This document shows positions 24,758 through 32,734 of a stretch of 45,604 bases of DNA, piece by piece. The position numbers and the translations under genes are program-made. Below the pieces are notes generated by a model, which was not told where the DNA came from, did no database searches, and saw nothing but the letters and a program-made list of their open reading frames with translations. Source of the DNA: an uncultured Oscillospiraceae bacterium (GTDB lineage Bacteria > Bacillota > Clostridia > Oscillospirales > Acutalibacteraceae); assembly GCA_900540865.1 (NCBI GenBank), contig UQHH01000015.1, forward strand, positions 1 through 45,604, read 5' to 3'. The first letter of the stretch is position 1; each line of letters opens with the position of its first letter.

Positions 24758-27358
24758 ATGAAAAACATCAAAAAAATTCTATCGATTATTCTAGTAGCAG
24801 TTTTTTTACTGTCTTTTTCGGTATATCACCCCTTACTCTCCGCGGGCGCTCAGGAAGACAAGCAGGAAATAATCTTTGACAGCATAGACATTTCTTCCTT
24901 GAAGGACGGCGAATTTGATTTGGACACGGTCGTCGTCATCATAAAAGAAGCGTACAGCGGACGTCTCTCCAAATTTGACAAAGGGTGCTTTTCCGTTGTC
25001 GAAAACCAAGAGGTCAAGAAGACGATGGACGCTGACCTGAGTACGAATGAAGCGGCAAAGGATATTTACACGATTAAATTAAAAAAATCCGGGCGTGACG
25101 AAGTGCGCAGGGCGATTGAGAAATTGCAGAAAAGGAAAGAGATATTGTATGCGGGTCCAAACCTCAAGATAGAAATGCAGGGACAATATTATCCTGACGA
25201 TCCATATCTGCAAAGCAGCAATAACAGAAAGCCCTATGAAAACATTTCTCTTCCGCAGGCATGGGAAATTACGACGGGCTCCAGAGATATCGTCGTTGCG
25301 AACAACGAGGCCATCCAATATGACCATGAGGACCTTGCAGCAAATATCTGGGACAATCCCAATCCCACTATGGGAGATTACCACGGCTACAACTTCAACG
25401 ACCCCAACGGAGATATTTATCCCAAAAGCGAAAACGAGGGGCACGGGACTATCACCGCCGGTGTAATCGGCGCGGTAGGAGACAATGGGCTCGGTACGTC
25501 GGGCATATCCCCAAAAGTCAGCCTGATGGCGGTTATGGCGAGCGGTAGCGCGCAGTTTTCCCAACTAATCAATTATTTAAATCAGCATAAGGCAGAAATT
25601 TTCAACATTTCTTTGGGCTGGAGCACTTCAGAAGACCCGGTTATTACGCAAAGCTTTTTAAACTATAATGGCCTGGTTACGATTTCAGCCGGAAATGGCA
25701 CCCGCAGCGGAGCGTCACCCCTGGGCTTTGATTTAGATAACCCGCCCGAAAACGCTTTATACACCTACCCCGCCCTATATAGCCGTCTCTGCCCGAACGT
25801 ATTAGCGGTTGCAAACGTGGATAACAACGATAACCTTAAGGTATCCTCAAATTATGGCGTCAATTCTGTTGCAATCGCGGCGCCTTCCGCTGTGCAGACA
25901 ACAAACATTTTTGACGCGTATTACACAGGAAGCGGAACCTCCTGCTCCTCTCCTGTCGTAGCCGGCGCTGCGGCGCTGATTAAAAGCGTTGTTCCGTCTT
26001 TAAGCTGGCAGCAGGTTAAGGCCGCCTTGCTCGATAATGTCGATGTCATTCCCAGCCTTGTAGGCAAAGTGAAAAATGGGGGCCGTTTGAATGTTTACAA
26101 GGCAATAAAATCAGTTACTGTCGAAAACGGGAGCTACCATATCCGTAATGTGGCAACAGGCAAATATCTGGAAGCCACCACAGACAATGCCAGCATAAGC
26201 TCCTCCTTCTTTGAACAGAAGAATTCACAGAGCTGGAAAATTACAAATCGGGGCAACCATTATTATACGATTAGCCCAAATTCAAATCTGGCAAAGTACT
26301 GGGATGTCTATAATGCCTGGGACACAGAAAACAACCGTATCGGGCTATTCCAAAAAAATGATGCTTACGCCCGGGCACAAAGCTATCAATTTGTAAAAAA
26401 CAGCGACGGTACCTATCGGATTATACCAAAACTGAGCAGTACGCGGTGCGTCAGTATAACGACCGCGGAAGAAGCACAACCACACCTGGCTACAATCAAC
26501 GAAAACGACCTTAGGCAAAAGTGGGTGCTAGAACGGTTTGAAACATTAAGCGGCACCTATTTTATCCGGAACCAGGGCACGGGGCAATATCTGGATGCGG
26601 CGGCTCCCAGCTATGAAAACCTCATTCAAAGCAACTTTATTGGAGGTGACAATGAAAAATTTATAGCGGGTCCCCAAAGCCTCAAGTGCGTTAAAAATAA
26701 TTATTACCTCAATAAAGGAGCGCTATACGACACGAATTTTTACCGGGCTGTTACAAACAGCACTTCCACCCCTATTTATTATTTAAGAAATTCTGACGGC
26801 AGTTACTGTATCCTTCGTTATGAAAATAACGTCTGGAAAGCACTTGACGTATATAGGGGTTCCTACGCAAGCGGTGCTGTAATCGGATGGTACAGCTATC
26901 AAAGAAGCGCAAATCAGCGCTGGTATTTCGAAGAAGGCGGACAATCATCCGTTACACTGGGAACTTATTATATAAAAAACAAATACAGCGGGCATTACCT
27001 CGACTTAAAAGAAGCAACAGGCGGGCTGCTGCAGCACGGATTTAACGGTGGAAAAAATCAACAATGGGAAATCAGCAGAACAGGAAACGGAAACTATAAG
27101 CTCAGAACAAAATCCACCGCATGTCCAGGTGCCATCGGTTTTCAGAATACAGATGGAGTATATAAAGCTGTCGTCCAGAACAGTACAGGAACAGACATCG
27201 GAATATACAAAAACAGCAATGGTACGTACCGGCTGATGATGGCGGGCTATTCTTATAGCCTTGTCGTACGCAACGCGTCATTGGCCGCAAACGCTGAGGT
27301 TATCTGGTATCCATATAAAAGCTCAATGAACGACCAGTGGGAATTGATTCCCGCATAG
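24758..27358 (+). CDS. Secreted S8 subtilase-like protein with ricin-type lectin repeats
   Basis: This exported 866-residue protein starts at ATG 24758 (GAGGAGG 6-7 nt before); the frame is open further upstream but lacks a site. A signal peptide (about 1-32) is followed by a propeptide-like region (about 38-150), a subtilase domain (about 160-455), then three ricin-B-lectin-like repeats (starting near 459, 600 and 740, with GSYHIRNVATGKYLEA, GTYFIRNQGTGQYLDA and GTYYIKNKYSGHYLDL). The catalytic His229 (EGHGTITAG), oxyanion Asn313 (SAGNGT) and Ser395 (GTSCSSP) are present. The catalytic Asp position reads Asn183 (VVANNEAIQYDHEDL instead of a VIDTGID-type loop). It is probably a carbohydrate- or surface-binding secreted protein with altered or no protease activity. 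It is more AT-rich than its neighbours. Confidence 0.85.
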   Translation: MKNIKKILSIILVAVFLLSFSVYHPLLSAGAQEDKQEIIFDSIDISSLKDGEFDLDTVVVIIKEAYSGRLSKFDKGCFSVVENQEVKKTMDADLSTNEAAKDIYTIKLKKSGRDEVRRAIEKLQKRKEILYAGPNLKIEMQGQYYPDDPYLQSSNNRKPYENISLPQAWEITTGSRDIVVANNEAIQYDHEDLAANIWDNPNPTMGDYHGYNFNDPNGDIYPKSENEGHGTITAGVIGAVGDNGLGTSGISPKVSLMAVMASGSAQFSQLINYLNQHKAEIFNISLGWSTSEDPVITQSFLNYNGLVTISAGNGTRSGASPLGFDLDNPPENALYTYPALYSRLCPNVLAVANVDNNDNLKVSSNYGVNSVAIAAPSAVQTTNIFDAYYTGSGTSCSSPVVAGAAALIKSVVPSLSWQQVKAALLDNVDVIPSLVGKVKNGGRLNVYKAIKSVTVENGSYHIRNVATGKYLEATTDNASISSSFFEQKNSQSWKITNRGNHYYTISPNSNLAKYWDVYNAWDTENNRIGLFQKNDAYARAQSYQFVKNSDGTYRIIPKLSSTRCVSITTAEEAQPHLATINENDLRQKWVLERFETLSGTYFIRNQGTGQYLDAAAPSYENLIQSNFIGGDNEKFIAGPQSLKCVKNNYYLNKGALYDTNFYRAVTNSTSTPIYYLRNSDGSYCILRYENNVWKALDVYRGSYASGAVIGWYSYQRSANQRWYFEEGGQSSVTLGTYYIKNKYSGHYLDLKEATGGLLQHGFNGGKNQQWEISRTGNGNYKLRTKSTACPGAIGFQNTDGVYKAVVQNSTGTDIGIYKNSNGTYRLMMAGYSYSLVVRNASLAANAEVIWYPYKSSMNDQWELIPA

Positions 27359-27380
27359 CAGCTAAAATTCAATGAAGCAA

Positions 27381-27414
27381 AAAGGGGCATACGGAAAAAT
27401 CCGTATGCCCCTTT
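27381..27414. terminator. Bidirectional terminator between subtilase and feo genes
   Basis: A perfect 15-bp stem (27381-27395 with 27400-27414) with an AAAA loop has a T-rich flank on the right and A-rich flank on the left. It serves convergent transcripts. Confidence 0.92.
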
Positions 27415-27428
27415 CTATTTTTAACAGC

Positions 27429-27575
27429 TCAGCGCTTATTCCTGCATGTGCTGCAGCCGCTGCTTTGGCAGCCTGCGCAGCCGCCGCAGCTTTTTTTCTT
27501 CTTTTTTACCGTTTTATATACCATCAGCCCCACAAAGAAAACGGCAAGGGCCGCTATGATAATATCGGCAGCCAT
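27429..27575 (-). CDS. FeoB-associated Cys-rich membrane protein
   Basis: This 48-residue protein is too short for most gene finders. One N-terminal membrane helix (ADIIIAALAVFFVGLMVY) is followed by a Lys-rich stop-transfer stretch and a tail with five cysteines (SCGGCAGC, GCSTC). The arrangement matches the small proteins commonly encoded after feoB. It may bind or relay Fe2+ at the FeoB pore, but its role is unproven. The ATG at 27575 follows AGGAGG and is 21 nt after the feoB stop. Confidence 0.85.
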   Translation of the reverse strand: MAADIIIAALAVFFVGLMVYKTVKKKKKSCGGCAGCQSSGCSTCRNKR

Positions 27576-27596
27576 ACCGCCGCCTCCTTTCCTGTG

Positions 27597-29651
27597 TTAA
27601 AATAAATGTCCGGCAAGCGTGCCCAGCTGAAAAACCAATGCCGAAGCGAACCACGCTACAACGAGCTGGTAGCCTATGGAGATTGCCGTCCACTTTGCGC
27701 TGCCCATTTCCTTACGAATGGCGGAAAGCGCCGCGATGCACGGCGTATAGAGCAAAACGAACACCATAAAGGAAAATGCGGAAAGCGGTGTAAACGCTTC
27801 GGAAACCGCCGCGGCAGAACCGCCGTAAAGCACCGCCATGGTGCTGACGACCGATTCCTTTGCTACAAGCCCCGTCACCAGCGAAACAGACGCCTTCCAG
27901 TTGCCGAAGCCGCACAATGTAAAAATGGGGGCAATCGCAATACCGATGGAAGCAAGCATGCTCTGCGAGCTGTCCGAAACCATCTGCATGGAAAAGTCGA
28001 ATGACTGTAAAAACCAAATCAATATAGACGCGCCCATCAAAACAGTACCCGCGCGGACGAGAAAATCCTTGAGCCGTTCCCATACGTGAAGCCACAGGCT
28101 TTTGGGCGACGGCAGGCGGTAGGGAGGCAGCTCCATGACAAACGGCGCGTTTTTACCCTTTAATATCGTATTTTTAAAGAGCAGCGCCGTAAGTACGGCG
28201 ACTACCATGCCGAGCAGGTAAATCGCAAAAATGATAAGCGGGCTGATTTTTGGGAAAAACGCGGAGATAAACAAAAGGTAGACCGGCATTTTCGCGCTGC
28301 AGGACATAAACGGCGTAATCATAATCGTAAGCCTTTTGTCCTTTTCGTTTTCGAGCGTGCGTGTACCGAGCACGGCGGGTACCGTACAGCCAAAGCCCAT
28401 CAGCATTGGGACGAACGCCTTGCCGGAAAGTCCAATCATACGCAATAGCTTATCCATAATGAAGGCGGCACGCGCCATATAGCCGCTGTCCTCCAATATA
28501 GACAACAGCGTAAACAGCAGCATAATCTGCGGCAGGAAGGACACGACAGCGCCCACGCCCGCAATTACGCCGTCCACCACCAGGCTGTGCGCCCAAAGGG
28601 AAGCGCCCGCCGACGTAAGCAGGCCGTCTATAAAGCCCGAGAACACGTCGGTTATCAGGTACTCCGCCCCGTCCTTTAAAAAGGTACCGAGCGGCCCGAA
28701 CGTAATGAAGAACACGAACAGCATCATCAAAAGGAAAAGCGGGAGCGCCAGAATCTTATTGGTTACTACGCGGTCGATTTTATCTGAAAGCGTGACAAAG
28801 CCCTGCGGGTGCTTTCTATGTACCGCCTTTTCACACGCCGCGCAAATGTATTTGTACCGCTCGTCCGCGATAATCATTTCGCGGTCGATATATTTCGTTG
28901 TTTCAATTTCATTGATATGGAACTCGATGTGGTCGCGCTGCTGCTTGGTGAACCGGTACTGCTTCCATGTGACCTTATCGCCTTCAAACAGCTTTACCGC
29001 CGTCCAGCGCCGGTGCTCCGGCTTGCTCTGCTCTACCTCTTCAAGCGCCTCTTCTATATCGCGCAGCACCGCATCCACACGCCTGGAATATGTATTTTTC
29101 ACTGGTACGAAATCGTAGCGTCCGGCAAGCTCCACAGCCTTTTCCACCAGCTCGTCCACGCCTCTTCCCTTGCTTGCGGAAATTGGCACGACGGGCAGCC
29201 CCAGCTCATGCGAAAGCAGGGCGTAGTCGATTTTGTCGCCCTCCTTTTCCAGGATGTCCACCATATTGAGCGCAATGACCACGGGCTTTCCCAGTTCCGC
29301 AATCTGTGTGGTGAGATAGAGGTTTCGCTCGATGTTCGTCGCGTCCACAATATCGATGATAACGTCGGGGTCGTCCTTCAGCAGGCAGTTGCGCGTGACG
29401 ATTTCCTCTGGCGTATAGGGCGAAAGCGAGTAGATGCCCGGCAAATCGATTACGCTGATATCCCTGCCGGAGAATTTGACCCTGCCTTCCTTTTTCTCCA
29501 CGGTAACGCCCGGCCAGTTGCCGACGTATTGGCTTGAGCCGGTCAGCTCGTTGAAAAGCGTCGTCTTGCCGCAGTTCGGGTTGCCGGCAAGCGCCATTTT
29601 AATTGTTTTTTTCTCCTCTTTGACTGCTTTCTGCATTACAGCCTGCGCCAT
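27597..29651 (-). CDS. feoB: Ferrous iron transporter FeoB
   Basis: This inner-membrane Fe2+ uptake protein has an N-terminal GTPase. The 684 residues start with a short basic segment, then the G-domain: G1 GNPNCGKT (23-30), the switch region YVGNWPGVTVEKKEG, G3 DLPGIYSLSPYTPEE and G4 ALNMVD. A helical linker is followed by about 8-11 membrane helices from about residue 300, with the two Gate motifs containing FVPMLMGFGCTVPAVLGTRT and MSCSAKMPVY. feoA lies just upstream and the Cys-rich protein follows. This is the main route for ferrous iron in anaerobes. Confidence 0.96.
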   Translation of the reverse strand: MAQAVMQKAVKEEKKTIKMALAGNPNCGKTTLFNELTGSSQYVGNWPGVTVEKKEGRVKFSGRDISVIDLPGIYSLSPYTPEEIVTRNCLLKDDPDVIIDIVDATNIERNLYLTTQIAELGKPVVIALNMVDILEKEGDKIDYALLSHELGLPVVPISASKGRGVDELVEKAVELAGRYDFVPVKNTYSRRVDAVLRDIEEALEEVEQSKPEHRRWTAVKLFEGDKVTWKQYRFTKQQRDHIEFHINEIETTKYIDREMIIADERYKYICAACEKAVHRKHPQGFVTLSDKIDRVVTNKILALPLFLLMMLFVFFITFGPLGTFLKDGAEYLITDVFSGFIDGLLTSAGASLWAHSLVVDGVIAGVGAVVSFLPQIMLLFTLLSILEDSGYMARAAFIMDKLLRMIGLSGKAFVPMLMGFGCTVPAVLGTRTLENEKDKRLTIMITPFMSCSAKMPVYLLFISAFFPKISPLIIFAIYLLGMVVAVLTALLFKNTILKGKNAPFVMELPPYRLPSPKSLWLHVWERLKDFLVRAGTVLMGASILIWFLQSFDFSMQMVSDSSQSMLASIGIAIAPIFTLCGFGNWKASVSLVTGLVAKESVVSTMAVLYGGSAAAVSEAFTPLSAFSFMVFVLLYTPCIAALSAIRKEMGSAKWTAISIGYQLVVAWFASALVFQLGTLAGHLF

Positions 29652-29664
29652 TTGTGCACCCTCT

Positions 29665-29895
29665 TCACCTTAACTTCTCGACTGTAATTTCCTTTGCCTC
29701 TGAGCGGCGGATACTCAGCTCGTACCCGCGCACGTTTATTTCAATCGGGTCGCCCAGCGGCGCCGTTTTACGCATAATGACGACCGCGCCCGGCGTAATG
29801 CCCATATCGATAATCCTCCTGCGCAGCGCGCCCTTGCAGCCGATGCTCACAACCGTGGCCTTTTCCCCGATTTTCAGTTCATTTACCGTCTTCAT
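29665..29895 (-). CDS. feoA: Ferrous iron transport protein FeoA
   Basis: This is a small SH3-like protein that assists FeoB. From ATG 29895 it has 76 residues (NELKIGEKATVVSIG, LRRRIIDMGITPGAVVIM, DPIEINVRGYELSIRRSEA), the normal size. A TTG six codons upstream (29913) could also start the frame, but the sequence KTVNELKIGE fits family N-termini. It is 13 nt before feoB, in the same transcript. Confidence 0.92.
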   Translation of the reverse strand: MKTVNELKIGEKATVVSIGCKGALRRRIIDMGITPGAVVIMRKTAPLGDPIEINVRGYELSIRRSEAKEITVEKLR

Positions 29896-29920
29896 CCGCT
29901 TAAGGCCCCCCAATTAAAAA

Positions 29921-29936
29921 GTTAGATTTTTCTAAC
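29921..29936 (-). promoter_or_regulatory. DtxR/IdeR-like operator 1 (feo)
   Basis: The inverted repeat GTTAGA-TTTT-TCTAAC lies between the feo promoter and the feoA start. Its centre is 32 bp from that of operator 2 (about three helical turns). TTAG/CTAA half-sites are typical of iron-sensing DtxR-family repressors. Confidence 0.65.
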
Positions 29937-29950
29937 CAAATGCGCCAAAA

Positions 29951-29970
29951 AAGTTAGCAGTTGCTAACTT
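29951..29970 (-). promoter_or_regulatory. DtxR/IdeR-like operator 2 (feo)
   Basis: A near-perfect 20-bp palindrome has 9-bp arms AAGTTAGCA and TGCTAACTT with a 2-bp spacer. It covers the expected transcription start just downstream of the -10 box, as expected for iron-dependent repression. Confidence 0.75.
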
Positions 29971-29974
29971 AATA

Positions 29975-30003
29975 AGAATACCACATACATATTCGCTTGT
30001 CAA
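29975..30003 (-). promoter_or_regulatory. feoA-feoB promoter
   Basis: On the minus strand TTGACA (29998-30003) and TATTCT (29975-29980) are 17 bp apart. The operator at 29951-29970 starts 5 bp downstream. Confidence 0.8.
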
Positions 30004-30150
30004 TGCGGCGGCGCCTTGACCCGCCCTTTTTAAAAGCCATGCTGCCCTGCATTACATACTATGAAATGCTTGTACAAAATATACATTACAATAAAGCGCT
30101 GGACGGTAGGGTTCCTCCTTACAAATTTCACAAAATAATTCTGTTTTATC

Positions 30151-30180
30151 TTGCAAAATTACAGCGAATCGTGGTATTAT
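30151..30180 (+). promoter_or_regulatory. Promoter of the hydrogenase sensory genes
   Basis: TTGCAA (30151-30156) and TATTAT (30175-30180) are 18 bp apart, about 45 nt before the first start codon. The rest of 30004-30150 shows no gene. Confidence 0.65.
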
Positions 30181-30224
30181 GATGGAGTATATCAGTCCAA
30201 TAAACCAGTCTGGAGGCTTTTGAT

Positions 30225-30584
30225 ATGATTGTAAGCGATATTATCAAAATTTTAGACGCCGACGTAATTCTTGAAGGCGACCTGGACGCCGAGATTAAAA
30301 CGGCGTGCGGAAGCGACATGATGAGCGACGTACTCGCCTTTGTAAAGGACCAGTCCGTTTTGCTGACCGGCCTTGTAAATCCCCAGGTCGTGCGCACAGC
30401 AGATATGATGGATATGGTCTGTATTGTTTTTGTCCGGGGCAAGATGCCGGACCAGACGATTATCGGCCTGGCCAAAGCCAGGGGCATTACGCTTTTGAAA
30501 ACGCGCCTGCGGATGTTTACCGCCTGCGGCCTGTTGTATTCGGGCGGATTGCGGGGAGGCTGTGAGAACGATGAGTGTGATTAA
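30225..30584 (+). CDS. DRTGG-domain protein (first copy)
   Basis: This 119-residue soluble protein resembles stand-alone DRTGG domains, a fold found in regulatory parts of phosphotransacetylases and in small proteins of hydrogenase loci. The pattern is SDIIKILDADVILEG, a central ACGSDMMSDVLAFVKDQSVLLTGL, and a C-terminal half with IIGLAKARGITLLKTRLRMFTACGLLYSGGL. The C-terminus ends with GGCENDECD, giving two more cysteines. It overlaps the next gene by 14 nt. Its ligand is unknown. In the context of the hydrogenase genes it is probably a sensor or adaptor. Confidence 0.8.
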   Translation: MIVSDIIKILDADVILEGDLDAEIKTACGSDMMSDVLAFVKDQSVLLTGLVNPQVVRTADMMDMVCIVFVRGKMPDQTIIGLAKARGITLLKTRLRMFTACGLLYSGGLRGGCENDECD

Positions 30585-30999
30585 CCTGACCTTCGACGTA
30601 CCGGGCGACGACTTCACCCGCGCGGGCGAGGCCTCAGGCGCGGTCAAGCATAAGCTTCGGAAGCTCGGCTACAATTCCGACGCCATCAGGCGTATGGCAA
30701 TCGCCATGTATGAGGCGGAAATCAACATGGTCATTCACGCCGGCGGCGGCCAGATTTATGTAGAAATCCACCCCGACCGCGTAGACGCGAAGCTTGTAGA
30801 CCAGGGGCCCGGCATACCCGATGTGGGTAAAGCAATGCAGGAGGGCTATTCCACCGCGCCCGACAATGTACGCAACCTGGGCTTCGGCGCGGGCATGGGG
30901 CTGCCTAATATTAAAAAATACGCGGATGAAATGAAGATAGACACCAAAATCGGCGAGGGTACCACCATGTACCTTTCCGTGCATGTCAACAAGGCATAA
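30571..30999 (+). CDS. Stand-alone GHKL ATPase, anti-sigma/SpoIIAB-like
   Basis: This 142-residue protein is a single HATPase_c domain of the RsbW/SpoIIAB serine-kinase type. ATP motifs: N-box YEAEINMVIHA (Glu50, Asn52), G1 DQGPGIP (77-83), G2 GFGAGMGLPNIKKY and G3 GEGTT. No His-phosphorylation domain or receiver is fused. The ATG at 30571 (GGGGAGG 11 nt before) is preferred to the GTG at 30562, which is too close to the site. No STAS anti-anti-sigma partner is in the window. Neighbouring DRTGG or Fe-S proteins could be its partner or substrate, which is inference. Confidence 0.85.
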   Translation: MSVINLTFDVPGDDFTRAGEASGAVKHKLRKLGYNSDAIRRMAIAMYEAEINMVIHAGGGQIYVEIHPDRVDAKLVDQGPGIPDVGKAMQEGYSTAPDNVRNLGFGAGMGLPNIKKYADEMKIDTKIGEGTTMYLSVHVNKA

Positions 31000-31034
31000 T
31001 TCAATCGATTACAGAAACCGGGAGGGATTCGGCC

Positions 31035-32351
31035 ATGTCCGAATACTATCACTCCGTTACGCTCGACAAAGACAAGTGCTGCGGATGCACCAACTGCATC
31101 AAGCGCTGTCCGACGGAGGCAATCAGGGTGCGCGACGGAAAGGCAAGGATTATTTCCGAGCGCTGTATCGACTGCGGCGAGTGCATCCGGGTATGCCCGC
31201 ACCACGCTAAGCGCGCGCAGTCCGCGGAGCTTTCGGAGCTTCAAAACTGGGAATACACCATCGCCCTGCCCGCACCCGCACTTTTTGGACAATTCAATAA
31301 CCTAGACGATATCGACATCGTGTTAAGCGGCTTACATAAAATAGGCTTCGACAGTGTGTATGAGGTGTCACGCGGGGCAGAGCTTGTATCGGAGGCGACA
31401 CGCCACCTGATGCAGTCCGGCAAGCTCAAAAAGCCGGTCATCAGCTCAGCCTGCCCCGCGATTGTACGTCTGATTAAGCTGCGTTTTCCCGATTTAATCG
31501 ACAACGTCCTGCCCTTGAACGCCCCGATGGAGGTGGCGGCCATGTGCGCCAAAAAACAGGCGGCAAGAGAAACGGGGCTTCCGATTGAGAAAATCGGCGT
31601 ATTCTTCATTACGCCGTGCCCCGCGAAGGTAACGGACGTTAAAAACTCAATTGGGCGGGACAAATCCTGGGTGGACGGCGCGATTGCCGTCAGCCGTGTT
31701 TATCCCGTCTTGACCGAAGCGATGGATAAATTAAAGCCTGAGGAGCTAACCGTGGGCGCGAACTCCGGCATTATCGGCGTGAGCTGGGCGACCAGCGGCG
31801 GAGAAGCCGCCGCGACGCTCAACGACAAGTATCTTGCGGCAGACGGGATAGAAAACGTTACCCGCGTGCTCGACGAGCTTGAGGACGAGCGCATCGGCGA
31901 TTTGGAATTCGTGGAGTTGAACGCCTGCTCCGGCGGATGCGTCGGCGGCGTGCTCAATGTGGAAAACGCGTATGTCGCGCAGGCGCGTATCCAGAAACTG
32001 CGCCGGTATTTGCCCGTTTCGCAGAACCATCTCATTCCCCAGGGCGAGGACGGCGTGCCGGAGGATATGCGCTGGACAAACAAGCTCGAATACTCGAACG
32101 TCTTGAATTTGAGCGACGATTTGGAGCAGGCCATGCAAATGATGACGCAGATGGACGAAATCCGTTCCCACCTGCCGAACCTCGACTGCGGCAGCTGCGG
32201 CGCGCCCTCGTGCCGCGCAATGGCGGAGGACGTGGTCAAGGGGCTTGCGAAGGAGACGGATTGCATCTTCGTTTTAAGGGAAAAGGTCAAAAACGTCGCG
32301 GATACCCTTTCCCTGATGGGCGGCTATACGCCTCCCATGAGCTCAGACTAA
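31035..32351 (+). CDS. HydS-like sensory [FeFe]-hydrogenase homologue
   Basis: This 438-residue protein has two N-terminal [4Fe-4S] ferredoxin motifs (CCGCTNCIKRCP and CIDCGECIRVCP), a shortened H-cluster domain, and a C-terminal four-Cys motif (Cys385, 388, 393, 410). The H-cluster ligands are kept: Cys140 in SSACPAI, Cys195 in TPCPAK, Cys298 and Cys302 in NACSGGC. In the first motif Ala139 replaces the first Cys of the usual TSCCPGW, and PGW is PAI. Such changes are described for putative sensory (group C/D) hydrogenases, and no PAS domain is fused here. A low-activity H2 or redox sensor is more likely than a bulk H2 producer. It is third in the regulatory unit. Confidence 0.82.
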   Translation: MSEYYHSVTLDKDKCCGCTNCIKRCPTEAIRVRDGKARIISERCIDCGECIRVCPHHAKRAQSAELSELQNWEYTIALPAPALFGQFNNLDDIDIVLSGLHKIGFDSVYEVSRGAELVSEATRHLMQSGKLKKPVISSACPAIVRLIKLRFPDLIDNVLPLNAPMEVAAMCAKKQAARETGLPIEKIGVFFITPCPAKVTDVKNSIGRDKSWVDGAIAVSRVYPVLTEAMDKLKPEELTVGANSGIIGVSWATSGGEAAATLNDKYLAADGIENVTRVLDELEDERIGDLEFVELNACSGGCVGGVLNVENAYVAQARIQKLRRYLPVSQNHLIPQGEDGVPEDMRWTNKLEYSNVLNLSDDLEQAMQMMTQMDEIRSHLPNLDCGSCGAPSCRAMAEDVVKGLAKETDCIFVLREKVKNVADTLSLMGGYTPPMSSD

Positions 32352-32389
32352 TAATTTTTTGATTCCTTTTTACACTGGAGGTTTTCAAA

Positions 32390-32734
32390 ATGACTGTTGA
32401 ACAACTGGCAGAAAAGCTGGATATAAAAATTTACGCGGGTAAGGACGGCGCAAACCGGCAGGTGCGCGGCTGCTATATCGGCGACCTTCTAAGCTGGGTG
32501 ATGGGACGCGCGCATGAGGACGACGCGTGGCTCACTGTAATGGGGAACATAAACGCCATCGCCGTCGCAACGCTCGCCGATACCGCGTGCATTATCCTGA
32601 CGGAAAACGCGCCGCTCGATTTGGAAGCAAAGGAAAAGGCCGACGAGCAGGACGTCCCCGTCCTGGTAACGGAGGAAAACAGCTACGACACCGCCGTTAA
32701 AATTTATGAGCTGCTCAAAGCGGAGCAGACATGA
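32390..32734 (+). CDS. DRTGG-domain protein (second copy)
   Basis: This 114-residue soluble protein is similar in length and pattern to the protein at 30225: VEQLAEKLDIKIYAG, RGCYIGDLLSWVMGRAHEDDAWLTVMGN, ATLADTACIILTENAPL. It lacks the Cys-rich tail of the first copy. Its stop overlaps the start of the PHP gene (ATGA), so they are translationally coupled. Its role is unknown. The conserved pairing of DRTGG and PHP genes at hydrogenase loci suggests a joint regulatory function. Confidence 0.78.
   Translation: MTVEQLAEKLDIKIYAGKDGANRQVRGCYIGDLLSWVMGRAHEDDAWLTVMGNINAIAVATLADTACIILTENAPLDLEAKEKADEQDVPVLVTEENSYDTAVKIYELLKAEQT

Noticed and set aside
27372..27605. 77-codon plus frame rich in Ala
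   Set aside because: Antisense to the FeoB-associated Cys-rich protein, which has the right position, membrane helix and ribosome binding site.
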